DNA of 62,527 nucleotides from Terriglobales bacterium. Lineage in GTDB: Bacteria; Acidobacteriota; Terriglobia; Terriglobales; Acidobacteriaceae. The stretch is from the NCBI GenBank assembly GCA_025980765.1, contig JAICXB010000023.1, positions 1 to 62,527 of the forward strand, written 5' to 3'. The notes beneath the pieces are model-generated. The model was not told the origin of the DNA and did no database searches. It was given only the letters and a program-made list of their open reading frames with translations. The position numbers were made by a program, and so were the translations under genes. Positions 1-8,764 of this stretch are shown here, piece by piece; position 1 is the first letter of the stretch, and each line of letters opens with the position of its first letter.

Positions 1-1462
1 ACTGCTGCGGCGGGAAGCCTACTGTGCCCGGCTCGCCCGGCACTGGGTGCGGCGTAGCGATATACGGAAACACCGTCAGGAACGGACGATCATTTCCCTC
101 GGTGGTAATGTCTGTGATCTCAGAGTCCGGCTTGATCCAATCGGTCCCTTGCAACACAACCAAAATCCTGCGGTCCTGACAGGCGGGGAAAGCCGAGCAC
201 TCCAGGGGATTTCGACTGCCGATCGGTCCGCTTCCTGGCAAAGGGGCAGGAAAATGTAGGTCTGACAACTGCCTTACCAGTTGCAGCAGGATGTCGATGC
301 TGGGATCGTCGAGGCGGCGCCCATTCTGCAAACCAAATTGTCCGATGGCCTGATCTTCAGCCGGCAGGTCGAGATCGAGACGAAGCACGTCAGGAAGAAG
401 CGCCTTGCGTAGCAGGTTCTTGTCAGTGTTTTTGAAATCCGCGGGCAGCAACAATGGGGCGCCGTTGGGCAGGCTCGTCACCCCCACGGTGGTCAGCAAC
501 CCGGCGCGCGCGGCGATGGTGTTGCCGGTTCCATCATTGTCGTGAATGGTAAGAGCATCGGGAACCAGAGCGGAGTAGTTGGCGACATCGTGCTCCGGAA
601 TTTCGAAGTTCTCGGCGTCGCGCATCGTTTTGGGAATAAACACTGTCGCGAAGGCCTGCTGTCCCATGCGCTCGAACTGGGTAAAGACCCCGTCATCATC
701 GCCGTCATGGTCCGGGTCAACCTTGACGTGCGATTTCGAAACGCGCTGGCTGACAGTGGCCCACATGTTGATGCGCGAACTCGAGCCTCGGATCATCGAC
801 TTGGGCACGGAAACCGCAATCGAAGTAACGTCAAATCCACCAAAGGAATCGACGCCGCTGTTTCCTGTTGCGTGCACCGGTCGCCCTCGGAAGGGTCCAA
901 CCTGACGGAACAGGTCCTGAGTGTTGTTCAGGATGCGCGAGAATTGTGCGAAATCGAAGACAAAGGGATCGTCGCGCAATCCCGCGAAGGCCAACACGCC
1001 GTTCGGATCGCCAAACACAGTTCCAAATTTTCCCGAAACTGTCGCATGCCGGTCTCTCACAAGCACGTTGCGCGCTCCAGTCATCCTGGGCCGCGTGGGT
1101 CCCACTACCGTTGCGGTTTGTGCCTGACCGGTGGTGTCGAAGGTGATCTGGATCACAAGGTTTTCCCGCGCGTTGCCGTTGTTGTCAATCTTGAATTGGT
1201 ACAGCAGATCGGGAGAGAAGGCATAGCTTCCCGATTCGGCCGGAACCGTGAAGGGATTGACATTCATGATCATCACCACCCGGCTGGAATCATTGGGGTC
1301 GGTGAAGAGGTAGACATCTGTGATGTCGCCTTCCTGTATGCCGTCGACGGTGGGCGCGTCGCGATGGTCGGCGGCAACCGCGGACGGCGGCAGAGAAACA
1401 AACAGGCCAAATGCAAGCGCCAACAGCGCAGTTTGAAACAACGCAATTCTCAGGGACTTCAT
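1..1462 (-). CDS. DUF4331 family exported protein (3' end beyond window)
   Basis: The reverse strand is open from the ATG at 1462 to the left edge with no stop, giving about 487 residues of an incomplete protein. It starts with a clear signal peptide (residues 1-30, hydrophobic core then PPSAVA) followed by ADHRDAP. That HRDAP opening and the later DITDVYLF and DPNDSS segments are typical of DUF4331, a family of secreted proteins of unknown function often found in Acidobacteria and Proteobacteria. An acidic DPDHDGDDDG stretch near residue 250 could bind calcium (inference). A GAGG ribosome-binding site lies a few bases before the ATG. The C-terminus is outside the window, so total length is unknown. 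Confidence 0.85.
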   Translation of the reverse strand, partial: MKSLRIALFQTALLALAFGLFVSLPPSAVAADHRDAPTVDGIQEGDITDVYLFTDPNDSSRVVMIMNVNPFTVPAESGSYAFSPDLLYQFKIDNNGNARENLVIQITFDTTGQAQTATVVGPTRPRMTGARNVLVRDRHATVSGKFGTVFGDPNGVLAFAGLRDDPFVFDFAQFSRILNNTQDLFRQVGPFRGRPVHATGNSGVDSFGGFDVTSIAVSVPKSMIRGSSSRINMWATVSQRVSKSHVKVDPDHDGDDDGVFTQFERMGQQAFATVFIPKTMRDAENFEIPEHDVANYSALVPDALTIHDNDGTGNTIAARAGLLTTVGVTSLPNGAPLLLPADFKNTDKNLLRKALLPDVLRLDLDLPAEDQAIGQFGLQNGRRLDDPSIDILLQLVRQLSDLHFPAPLPGSGPIGSRNPLECSAFPACQDRRILVVLQGTDWIKPDSEITDITTEGNDRPFLTVFPYIATPHPVPGEPGTVGFPPQQ

Positions 1463-1956
1463 ATTTACCTCACGCCTCAAAAAATTTCGCTGAACCTATT
1501 ACCTGCGCTCGTTCTCGTGGATGAGGCTTAGCTTCATCCACTGCGGCGGGAACAATGCCACGTTCGGAGACGAGCTGATAATCGAAGAGACTGTGGCCCC
1601 AGACCCGTATCGCCGGAGGTCGCTCGGCCCGCCAACGCGCTGCCTGCAGAAACGCAGACTACGCGCCCGCCAGCACCACGAAAGAGGGACACAGAAATTC
1701 CTCATAGTGCCTCTGCGTAAGTACGACCCAAACTTACCGGCAGATTACCGGGGACCGAAAGGGGAGGCTGAGCATTTGAACACGTTCCAATTCGGAAATC
1801 AAGTCGCAGGCGGAACCCGCTGCAGGAGCGGGGGGGGCGGTCGTAACCCACGGCGCAGGTGGGCTGTTGCGGGTTCTGGATCTGCATCCCGCATGAAACC
1901 ATCCTCATGACTTTGCTACACTCGCCTGTCTCTTAGATTTCTGATTCGGGGGATTC
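1463..1956. other. Intergenic region, nothing recognised
   Basis: This 494-base gap separates the divergent DUF4331 gene and cytochrome gene and must contain both promoters. Short open frames are present but show no recognisable protein and no ribosome-binding site. No RNA gene or strong inverted repeat was seen. Confidence 0.5.
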
Positions 1957-3090
1957 ATGACTAAGTCATCGGGAAGTCTTTTCGTTATCGCTACATCGGC
2001 CCTAGTACTGATTTCTGTCGCCAGCAGTTCGAGCGCACAGCAGAGGAAGACAGAGACTGCGGGCAAAACTGCCGCACAGGCATACAAAAATATTCAGATC
2101 CTTAAGGACATTCCCGCCGACGAGTTGGTGCCGTCGATGCAATTCATCTCGGCGTCGCTGGGGGTGGGCTGCGACTTCTGCCATGTTGAGCACGCGTTTG
2201 ACAAGGACGACAAGAAGGAAAAGCAGACCGCACGCGAGATGATGACGATGATGTTCGCCATTAACAAGAACAACTTCGATGGCCATCGCGAGGTCACCTG
2301 TTATTCCTGTCATCACGGTTCGCACGATGTGACGGGAACGCCAATGATTGCGGAGGAAACCAGCGCTTCCGACCATTCGCGGGAAAATAGCGCCAGTGAA
2401 ACTGCGCACAATACAAATCCACCTTCTGCGGATCAGGTGATCGACAGGTTCTTGCAGGCAGTCGGAGGTGTCGCTGCATTGGACAAAGTCAACTCCCGCG
2501 TGCAGAGCGGCCACATCGACTTTGATGGCCATCAGGTCCCGATTGAGGTGTACGCAAAGTCTCCCGACAAGCGGCTGTCAGTGATGCATATGCCAAATGG
2601 CGAGAACACCACCGCATTCGACGGCGAACAAGGATGGCTCAGCAATGGCGGCCGTTCAGCTCGGGAGATGAATGCGGCGGAGAATGCCGGCGCCAAGATT
2701 GACGCGGAACTGAACTTCCCGCAAAACCTGAAGCGTATGTTCGACCAGCTTCGAGTCAGCCGGCCGGAGAAGATCGGCGACAAGGAAGAGACCGTTGTCG
2801 TTGGGCGCAAGCAGGGACAGCCGCCGGTGAAACTTTATTTCGATCCTCAAACCGGCCTGCTCACGCGGGCGGTTCGCTATACGGAAACTCCCCTTGGCCG
2901 CTTGCCCGTGCAAATCGATTACAGTGACTACCGCGAGATAGGCGGAATTAAGACTCCTGCGCAGTGGACGCTCGCCCGCACCAGCGGCCGCTTCACCATT
3001 CACATTGATGAACTCAAGCAGGAACCGATTGCGGATTCAAAGTTCGAGCCGCCTGCGGCATCGTCGAACGATGCCGGCAAGCCACGATAA
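1957..3090 (+). CDS. Dihaem c-type cytochrome, photosynthetic reaction-centre cytochrome subunit-like
   Basis: This 377-aa exported protein has a signal peptide (about residues 1-27, ending in SSAQ) and two CXXCH haem-c sites, CDFCH at 72-76 and CYSCH at 115-119. The surrounding sequence (KNIQ-LKDIPADELVPSMQFI, then TAREMMTMM with possible Met axial ligands) matches the reaction-centre cytochrome c family (CytoC_RC), which is common in non-phototrophic Acidobacteria. Residues 155-377 form a second, beta-rich region resembling lipoprotein-sorting (LolA-like) domains, which is inference from pattern only. The protein should act in the periplasm in electron transfer; its partner is unknown. No reaction-centre or other electron-transport genes are nearby. 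Confidence 0.85.
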   Translation: MTKSSGSLFVIATSALVLISVASSSSAQQRKTETAGKTAAQAYKNIQILKDIPADELVPSMQFISASLGVGCDFCHVEHAFDKDDKKEKQTAREMMTMMFAINKNNFDGHREVTCYSCHHGSHDVTGTPMIAEETSASDHSRENSASETAHNTNPPSADQVIDRFLQAVGGVAALDKVNSRVQSGHIDFDGHQVPIEVYAKSPDKRLSVMHMPNGENTTAFDGEQGWLSNGGRSAREMNAAENAGAKIDAELNFPQNLKRMFDQLRVSRPEKIGDKEETVVVGRKQGQPPVKLYFDPQTGLLTRAVRYTETPLGRLPVQIDYSDYREIGGIKTPAQWTLARTSGRFTIHIDELKQEPIADSKFEPPAASSNDAGKPR

Positions 3091-3105
3091 CGGAGAAATA
3101 CTGTT

Positions 3106-3825
3106 TCATCGAGCCTGCGAATTCTGCCTGGCTGAATTCACCACCACCCGCGCATTCTTCGGAGTGCGCGGGCCTAAACAGCCCGAGCGACAGGTGCGTA
3201 ACCGTCCAGTGCATATCCATGTACATCCTTGAAGCGACGCCTCACCAAGTTGCTTAAGGCTCTTCGGCTGGCAACAAGCCCATTGTCCGGGAGTGCATTC
3301 CAGAGCTCCATACCCGCCGGATATCGCTTGAAATTTCAGAACAAATGAAAGCAGATCTGCCGCGAATTTCCGGCGAGCAGATTTGGCCCCAACCAACGTG
3401 TTCGCGCTGGCCATGCGAGTTTGGCTGCGAACCATGCGCAACGCCTGAAGATGCAGGGGCCGGAAGAGCCGAATCCCGTATCGCTGCCGCTGTTTCTCGT
3501 AATGAAGTTCTAACCCTCGGGTAATCGCAAGCAGGGAAGCAGACGATGAATGCAGGGATCTCAGGGTCGCTGAATGCCGAAGGCTCTTGAAAGCGCGCTG
3601 GCGTTCAATGGGCGCGTGAAGGCGATTCATCTCATCTACCTGCGCGTCGAGATCTTTCAAATTGCGATCGATCGTAGTGAGGTGCGTGTCGATCCGCCTG
3701 AAGCTTGTGAATGGCAGCGCCGCTTTCCGATTCGTCGCGGTTGTCTTCTCCGTCTTCCCAAACAAATGCCCAGCGAAGATGGGAAGTAAAACGAAACATA
3801 GTGCCGCCTGACGGTAGTGAGCCAT
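3106..3825 (-). CDS. Hypothetical exported protein (239 aa)
   Basis: The protein begins with a hydrophobic signal-like segment (about residues 5-23, ALCFVLLPIFAGHLFG). Residues 40-110 are heptad-rich and probably helical; the rest is basic, with a Cys-containing C-terminus (CTPGQWACCQ). It is not recognised. The start lies 13 bases after the stop of the SYLF-amidase gene on the same strand, so the two are likely one operon and this may be an envelope protein working with it. The basic, Arg-rich C-terminus is unusual, so the true end could be affected by a frameshift. Confidence 0.5.
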   Translation of the reverse strand: MAHYRQAALCFVLLPIFAGHLFGKTEKTTATNRKAALPFTSFRRIDTHLTTIDRNLKDLDAQVDEMNRLHAPIERQRAFKSLRHSATLRSLHSSSASLLAITRGLELHYEKQRQRYGIRLFRPLHLQALRMVRSQTRMASANTLVGAKSARRKFAADLLSFVLKFQAISGGYGALECTPGQWACCQPKSLKQLGEASLQGCTWICTGRLRTCRSGCLGPRTPKNARVVVNSARQNSQAR

Positions 3826-3838
3826 TCGTGTTTCTAGT

Positions 3839-5053
3839 TCACTCCCCCGAGCTGGATTCGGCTTCCAGTTGCGCCAGCACCGTCCTAAAGGCGAAGCGAT
3901 CGCCGGGACACCGCGTTCGCGACACCTCGCTATGTGGCATGATTCGCTGCAGAGGAATGTTGTACTTCTCGCGCAGATGACGACATAGCTTCACCAATGA
4001 GGCCAGTTGTTCGCGTGTTGGCGTCTTCGGCCCTTTGCGTCCTTCAGGATTGTCGCGAGAGCTGAAGTCGCCAACCAGAGCAATGCCAAGATAGGAGTTG
4101 TACCCGCGCGCGTGAGCTCCCTCACATCGCTCCGGCCTTCCCGACCGGATCTCGCCATCAGGAAGGATCATGTAGTGGTAGGCAATGTGATAGGTGCGCC
4201 CAAAGCAGGAAATCGCGAACCCTCTCTTGTAATGAAAGCGGTCCAACGCTCGCTCCGGGTTGGGAAGATCTTTGGCAGGGATCAGAACCGAATGATGAAT
4301 GATGATGCCGGCCGGCGTGATCGCGTTAAAAAATGAGCTCACATCGGTGACGAAGGAATCCGTCACCGAAGAGGCATACGTGCTCCGAGCCAGCAGCCAT
4401 GATGGCTGGAAGCGATGTCCGTACAGATTTTGCGTGGCCTTTACATCCGCAACAATATTCGCCGTCTTCAACGCAGCACCGATTAAAGAATTCTGCTGAT
4501 GTTCGTAGCCGAAGATGTCTTTGTTTTGTAACTGGAAGTCGGAAACAGTGGTGAGATTCACCTGTTCCATCGGTCCAACTGCAACCGGCAGCTCTGGGCC
4601 CACAATCAAGTTGCCCCGTCGCAGTGCGTCTACGGCGCGAGCGCTGAGCAACAACAGCAAGAGATCTTTGCCTTCGGGCGCTCCGGACACTTGCGATACC
4701 GTCACCACGACCGGACTGGTCCAGGCGCTCTGATTGCGACAAGTCGCAAATCCGCGTTCAACGGTCGCTGGCGCAGAAGTCCAGGGGAAGATCACGAAAC
4801 AAGAGGTGTGGTTTAGGACTGAATCGGGAATCGCATTCTTCGGGTCCGCGACAAGCTGCTCCAGTGCCGATCCTGAGCGCTGCAACTGCGCCAGGTACTC
4901 TTCATTCGGCGATGGCAAGCGAGCGATTGTCGGAGGACTGGATTTCTGTGGAGCTGGAGTCGGCGGCTGAGCTGCGACTTTTATCTGCTCGCGCCTGGCG
5001 CAGCCAAAGAGCTGCGCGATGGTAAGTAGAAGAACAATCCTGAATTTCTTCAT
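3839..5053 (-). CDS. SYLF (Ysc84) domain - N-acetylmuramoyl-L-alanine amidase fusion lipoprotein
   Basis: This 404-aa protein starts with a lipoprotein signal (lipobox LFGC, Cys18). Residues about 45-235 match the SYLF/Ysc84 fold: AIPDSVL, FVIFP, WTSPVVV and the AVGP block followed by DIFGYEHQQNSLIGAAL, as in lipid-binding Ysc84/DUF500 proteins. From about residue 245 a type-2 amidase (PGRP) domain follows, with IIIHHS, YHYMILPDG, GIALVGDF, MPHSEVS and RTRCPGD. The first His of HHS, the His of MPHSE and the Cys of TRCPGD are the expected zinc ligands. It should cut the lactyl-L-Ala bond of peptidoglycan while anchored to a membrane. The fusion is unusual. The downstream exported gene is probably co-transcribed. 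Confidence 0.85.
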   Translation of the reverse strand: MKKFRIVLLLTIAQLFGCARREQIKVAAQPPTPAPQKSSPPTIARLPSPNEEYLAQLQRSGSALEQLVADPKNAIPDSVLNHTSCFVIFPWTSAPATVERGFATCRNQSAWTSPVVVTVSQVSGAPEGKDLLLLLLSARAVDALRRGNLIVGPELPVAVGPMEQVNLTTVSDFQLQNKDIFGYEHQQNSLIGAALKTANIVADVKATQNLYGHRFQPSWLLARSTYASSVTDSFVTDVSSFFNAITPAGIIIHHSVLIPAKDLPNPERALDRFHYKRGFAISCFGRTYHIAYHYMILPDGEIRSGRPERCEGAHARGYNSYLGIALVGDFSSRDNPEGRKGPKTPTREQLASLVKLCRHLREKYNIPLQRIMPHSEVSRTRCPGDRFAFRTVLAQLEAESSSGE

Positions 5054-5220
5054 TCCTCAGCCGGGCCCCGGAACGTCTGCAGGCTTAGATTGCAAGCGAC
5101 GATCCCGAGTTGGAGGGCGGCATGCAGAGCGGCAGGAGCCGTTCAGGTACTCTCGATTTGTCCAACTCTGTTGTCTCGTCTGAGCGAATTCAAACTTATA
5201 ATCGTCGGAGACTCCCCCAG

Positions 5221-6483
5221 ATGGCTCAGACGGTTCCAATCCTTTGCCTGGATGGCGCATCGGATATTTCTCCGCAGGAAGATCGGGAACTCACGGTCCT
5301 GGCACACGAGGTTTTGGCGTCGCTGAATGCCACCGGTGTGGCTATCGCAATCGAGGATGGCGACCGCATCGTCTGCCGGGCGCGTGCCGGAACTTCAGCT
5401 CCGGAAATCGGCACATTTCTCGACCACAATTCCGGCATCTCCGCTCGCTGCATTCGCGAGGACGCCTCGCTTGCGGTGTATGACACTGACCTGGATGCCC
5501 GGGTCAACTGCGATGCCTGCCGCAGGCTCGGCATTCGCTCCCTGGCAGTCGCTCCACTGCACCACGCCTCGCGTGTGACCGGTTTCATTGAGGTGTTCTC
5601 GAATTTCCCAAGTTCTTTTGACCAGGAATGCCTGCGTCGTTTAGAGGCCTATGCCGCTCACGCATCCGCAATTCGCCACCGAGAGTTGCCGGCCGCGAGA
5701 GATTTCGCGCTCGAAGATCAGCACCTGGAAGATAGGTCGGGAAAGCCCATTTGTCCGCCTGAATTCATCGGCGCCCCCAACTCAGAGACAAAACCATCGC
5801 ATTGGAAATGGGCCCTCGTGGTTGCAGCCTTTATTACGCTAATTCTGGTTGGATTTTGGTTTTACGGCCCGATGCGCGGCATTGCTCGCATTGCTGAGCA
5901 GCTCTTCTCCTCAGCTCCTGCAATATCTCAGGCGAAAGCGGAGCCACCTGACAGCCCGGCAAAATCCAGCAGTTTGACTTCACTGCAGGTTAGCGAAGCG
6001 CCCGCGGCGGTCGCTCCGGCGGTCGCAGCGCTGGGCAAAGACGCCTTATCAACGCGATCCACGGAAGTGCGCCAGCGCGCAGACTCTGGCGATCCCGAAA
6101 CCCAGCTCATATTGCCCAATGATTATGGCGGGAACGGGACAGAAAAAGATTTAGTTAAAGCAGCCGCCTCGTACATCGTTGCCGGAATCGGTGGGAACGT
6201 GCAGGCCCGGCAAACAGCGACCGAGTTGACCGGGAAGCTGTCCGCTTTGCAAATTGCGCAAATTCGCTTTCAAGTGGCGGAGATGTTTCGGGATGGAACC
6301 GGCGTGCCTCCAGACCTGGAGATCGCCTATTCATGGTTCGCTTTGGCACAAGCCGCAGGGGACCGCCGCGCTGAAGCCGAAGAGAAGAAGCTCGGGACGG
6401 TAATGAGGCCGGAGGAAATCACCGAGGCGCGAAATCGCGCTGCGAGCTGGATTGCCGCGCATAGGCGCAAGAGCGTGCATTGA
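5221..6483 (+). CDS. GAF domain - transmembrane - Sel1-like repeat protein
   Basis: The chosen start is the ATG at 5221 (MAQTVPILC), with GGAG 8-11 bases upstream; in-frame codons extend back to 5110. Residues about 20-150 form a GAF domain (ISARCIRED, AVAPLHHASRVTGFIEVFS). One transmembrane segment lies near residues 200-222 (WALVVAAFITLILVGFWFYG). The C-terminal part, from about residue 310, holds Sel1-like repeats (NGTEKDLVKAAASYIVAG; DGTGVPPDLEIAYSWFALA). The GAF part would be cytoplasmic and the Sel1 part on the other side, suggesting a membrane sensor or scaffold; the ligand is unknown. It is divergent from the amidase gene, sharing the 5054-5220 gap. No output enzyme domain is visible. 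Confidence 0.75.
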   Translation: MAQTVPILCLDGASDISPQEDRELTVLAHEVLASLNATGVAIAIEDGDRIVCRARAGTSAPEIGTFLDHNSGISARCIREDASLAVYDTDLDARVNCDACRRLGIRSLAVAPLHHASRVTGFIEVFSNFPSSFDQECLRRLEAYAAHASAIRHRELPAARDFALEDQHLEDRSGKPICPPEFIGAPNSETKPSHWKWALVVAAFITLILVGFWFYGPMRGIARIAEQLFSSAPAISQAKAEPPDSPAKSSSLTSLQVSEAPAAVAPAVAALGKDALSTRSTEVRQRADSGDPETQLILPNDYGGNGTEKDLVKAAASYIVAGIGGNVQARQTATELTGKLSALQIAQIRFQVAEMFRDGTGVPPDLEIAYSWFALAQAAGDRRAEAEEKKLGTVMRPEEITEARNRAASWIAAHRRKSVH

Positions 6484-6542
6484 GCTTCCAACAGCTCTCG
6501 GTCTAGCTGCGTGCGATGTGAGTAAGATCCGCGGAAATTACT

Positions 6543-6597
6543 GAAAAATGGAGGCGCGGGTGAGAATCGAACTCACGCGTAAAGGTTTTGCAGACCT
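6543..6597 (-). repeat. att-like duplicate of tRNA-Cys 3' end (distal copy)
   Basis: These 55 bases are identical to 8416-8470, which contain the 3' half of tRNA-Cys, including the anticodon-loop end, T-arm, acceptor strand and encoded CCA. After 6597 the similarity stops. A truncated 3' tRNA copy at the far end of a segment lying downstream of the intact tRNA is the usual signature of site-specific integration by a tyrosine recombinase. The element between the copies is 6598-8415. Confidence 0.85.
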
Positions 6598-6654
6598 TGA
6601 TGATCTGACCCGATCTACTTTCGTTTCAATGGCTCTTTAGTTCGCGGCAGAGAT

Positions 6655-6673
6655 TTGTCCGCTTTTTGTCCGC
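6655..6673. repeat. 19-bp direct repeat, inner left end of island
   Basis: The sequence ttgtccgctttttgtccgc is identical to 8300-8318 and is itself made of two tandem ttgtccgc words. It lies 58 bases inside the left att-like repeat and the other copy lies 98 bases inside the right one. It may be a recombinase arm-binding site or part of a lost integrase 3' end (inference). Confidence 0.6.
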
Positions 6674-6862
6674 TCTTTTGCGGCGTTTCATCTCCTCCAA
6701 TGTCTCCTCATGCCAGGCGCTCATTGACAATCGCCACTGAGGGGCCTATGGTTATTAGTGAGCGAATACTTCCTGCCACTCTTTCAGGTCCTCTGAACTA
6801 AGTCAGCCCATCTGAAGTTGTCCCGCCTTAGTCACGTAACTGACGTAAAAGGATTACTTCAC

Positions 6863-7324
6863 ATGAAAAAAATACTTGCGCTTTTTGCTTCAATCGTAGT
6901 CTTGGCAGCCGTGAGCCCGCTTGCCGCAGCGAAGGATCAACCCACAACTAACGAAGCGGTCGCAGCCATTACCCAATTCGAGAACGATGCCGTAAAGGCC
7001 GATCTGGCGGGAGATTCATCTTTCTTCCAGAAGAACTATGCCGACAACTGGACCGGCGGCTTCAGCGGTGGAACTTGGAACACGAAAGAATCGATGTTGG
7101 CTGACATGAAAGACAACGCAAATAACAAGATGACCAGCGAAGAGATTAGCGATCTCAAAGTTCGTATTTACAATAACAACACCGCCATCGCAACCTACAC
7201 CGATACTTATGACGGAATGGTCCGAGGCGAACACCGCGCCAAGACTGTTCTTAGTACCGATACCTTTGTTCGCCAGAACGGCATGTGGAAAGAAGTCGCA
7301 GGCCATAGTTCGGTAGCCAAGTAA
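6863..7324 (+). CDS. Exported DUF4440 / SnoaL-like (NTF2 fold) protein
   Basis: The start at 6863 is preceded by AAAGGA about ten bases upstream and gives a typical signal peptide (MKKILALFASIVVLAAV, cleavage near AAA-KD, residue 24). The mature part has the DUF4440 pattern: a helix with ITQFENDAVKADLAGD, then NYADNW, then beta strands ending VRQNGMWKEVAGHSS. DUF4440 proteins adopt the NTF2-like fold and usually have no assigned function. It is the only intact gene in the tRNA-Cys island, followed by a strong hairpin at 7355-7400. It should be about 153 aa and periplasmic. Confidence 0.8.
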   Translation: MKKILALFASIVVLAAVSPLAAAKDQPTTNEAVAAITQFENDAVKADLAGDSSFFQKNYADNWTGGFSGGTWNTKESMLADMKDNANNKMTSEEISDLKVRIYNNNTAIATYTDTYDGMVRGEHRAKTVLSTDTFVRQNGMWKEVAGHSSVAK

Positions 7325-7354
7325 GACTGAAGGCCAGTAATTCGGCGTGTGCTG

Positions 7355-7400
7355 CCAAAGCCCAGTTTCCCGCGTTTTCTGCGAAACTGGGCATCTTTGG
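7355..7400 (+). terminator. Strong hairpin after the DUF4440 gene
   Basis: The arms ccaaag-cccagtttc and gaaactggg-ctttgg pair over 15 base pairs with a small bulge and a 13-base loop, 30 bases after the stop codon. There is no clear T-run, so a terminator or mRNA-stabilising role is inferred from position. Confidence 0.5.
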
Positions 7401-7436
7401 CGGCGGGGCCGGATTGTTCCTAATTGTGGACCTTGC

Positions 7437-8279
7437 AGCGCTCTTGCTGAGGTCTCTCCCAAAAAGTGGGTGAAACGACCAGCCATGACGTGCTCGCTCG
7501 AGTCTCTCGGTGGCCTCGACCCCGATGTAGTCGAGACCGCATGTCTGGCTCACGACATAGGCCACCCCCCGTTTGGACACATCGCCGAAGAGGAGCTTCA
7601 CGGCCTGGCGCAAGACATCGGAGGTTTCGAAGGAAACGCGCAATCCTTCCGGGTGATTACAAAGTTAGCAATCCATAGTCCATGGGATTCGCTTCGAGGA
7701 AAGCCGTAGTATCGTGGGCTAGATTTCACCCGCTCCAGCCTGAATGCAGTCTTGAAATATCCGTGGAAAAGAGGAGAGTTCGGTCCGAAGAGCAGAGAGA
7801 AGTGGGGCGCGTACGAGAGCGAGGCTGAGGAGTTCGCCTTCGCACGAGACGGTTTCCCACCAAACCAGCGATCTCTACGAATCCTGACATCTGGACTTAT
7901 CGGTCTCTACATCCGAGCTGTTTCACTGAGAGCACCGAGAGCGGGAGCGTCACCGGTTGTCATTGACCCTGAGCGCAAACGAGAAGTCGTGATGCTGAAA
8001 GAGTTGACTTGGCACTTTGTAATTCTGAACCCGAGTCTCGGCGCACAGCAGCATGGCCACAAAAAAATATCGAGGGCCTATTCCGCTTTTTTTGAGGGTG
8101 ATCTCAAAAGCGGTCGCTTCAACGCATTTCCGCTAAGCGCACGCGAATCCTTACAGGCGGCCACTTCTGATGCCGAACGTGTACGCGCTGTTATCGATCT
8201 GATTGCCGGGATGGCAGAGCAGCAGGCCATCCAGATGTATCAAAGGCTTGCTGGGATTTCTCTTGGTTCCATTTTGTAA
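7437..8279 (+). pseudogene. Decayed dGTPase-like HD hydrolase (N-terminal loss and in-frame TAG)
   Basis: The frame reads [20 protein letters not shown] followed by FGHIAEEEL and [17 protein letters not shown]. These are hallmark blocks of the deoxyguanosine triphosphate triphosphohydrolase (Dgt) family, with the HD metal-binding pair in AHDIGH. An in-frame TAG at 7707-7709 interrupts it, and the same frame continues after it with YRGLDFTRSSLNAVLKYPW, which is also conserved in Dgt. The N-terminal part is missing or scrambled: the expected RTRLTHSLEV appears as [10 protein letters not shown], replacing the conserved His. No start codon with a ribosome-binding site is seen. It is best read as an inactive gene in the island. 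Confidence 0.8.
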
Positions 8280-8299
8280 CGGTAGTGAGATAGCCGTTC

Positions 8300-8318
8300 T
8301 TGTCCGCTTTTTGTCCGC
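8300..8318. repeat. 19-bp direct repeat, inner right end of island
   Basis: Second copy of the ttgtccgctttttgtccgc repeat found at 6655-6673, 98 bases inside the right 55-bp att-like repeat. Confidence 0.6.
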
Positions 8319-8415
8319 GTTCAAGCACAAGTCAGCCCGATTCAGTCCAAACGGGAGAGAACGAAAACAAAGTTGGAAAGCCAGCTAAATCGAACCCGTG
8401 CATGCAGCTGGCTAA

Positions 8416-8470
8416 GAAAAATGGAGGCGCGGGTGAGAATCGAACTCACGCGTAAAGGTTTTGCAGACCT
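8416..8470 (-). repeat. att-like repeat inside tRNA-Cys (proximal copy)
   Basis: This copy is part of the intact tRNA-Cys gene and is identical over 55 bases to 6543-6597. The repeat ends in the anticodon stem, a common integrase crossover region. Confidence 0.85.
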
Positions 8471-8496
8471 CTCCCTTACCACTTGGGTACCGCGCC
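8422..8496 (-). tRNA. tRNA-Cys (GCA)
   Basis: On the reverse strand the sequence folds as a full cloverleaf: acceptor GGCGCGG paired with CCGCGCC, discriminator T, encoded CCA, anticodon loop CTGCAAA with anticodon GCA, and a T-arm GTGAG-TTCGATT-CTCAC. The length is 75 nt. It is the integration site of the adjacent island and lies 86 bases after tRNA-Gly on the same strand, so both may share one transcript. Confidence 0.95.
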
Positions 8497-8582
8497 TTAT
8501 TTGATCCGGCGTCCGAAACCACTTCCCTAATGGCCCAAAACCCCCGCCGGGAGCGAGGGTCGAAGGAAGCAATCGCGGAAAC

Positions 8583-8657
<75 letters not shown>

Positions 8658-8764
8658 CCAGAACTGCTTCGATTATATCAATGGGCAAGAACAACACCAA
8701 AGGCTCTGCGCAGAGCGCACTCGTACGCCCTTTTCAAGCATAAAATGGTCAGTTCGTTTGCGCC

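Larger units (their letters stand above)
6598..8415. mobile_element. Remnant genomic island in tRNA-Cys
   Basis: The 1.8-kb segment between the 55-bp direct repeats carries a DUF4440 gene and a decayed dGTPase gene but no integrase. A second, shorter direct repeat (ttgtccgctttttgtccgc, 19 bases) sits just inside each end, at 6655-6673 and 8300-8318. This could be the residue of nested or serial insertions. The island looks immobilised by loss of its recombinase. The regions 6598-6862 and 8280-8415 contain no gene that can be supported. Confidence 0.65.

Noticed and set aside
542..1531. Long open frame on the + strand (329 codons)
   Set aside because: It is the antisense of the DUF4331 gene, which has a signal peptide, family motifs and a ribosome-binding site; the + frame resembles nothing.
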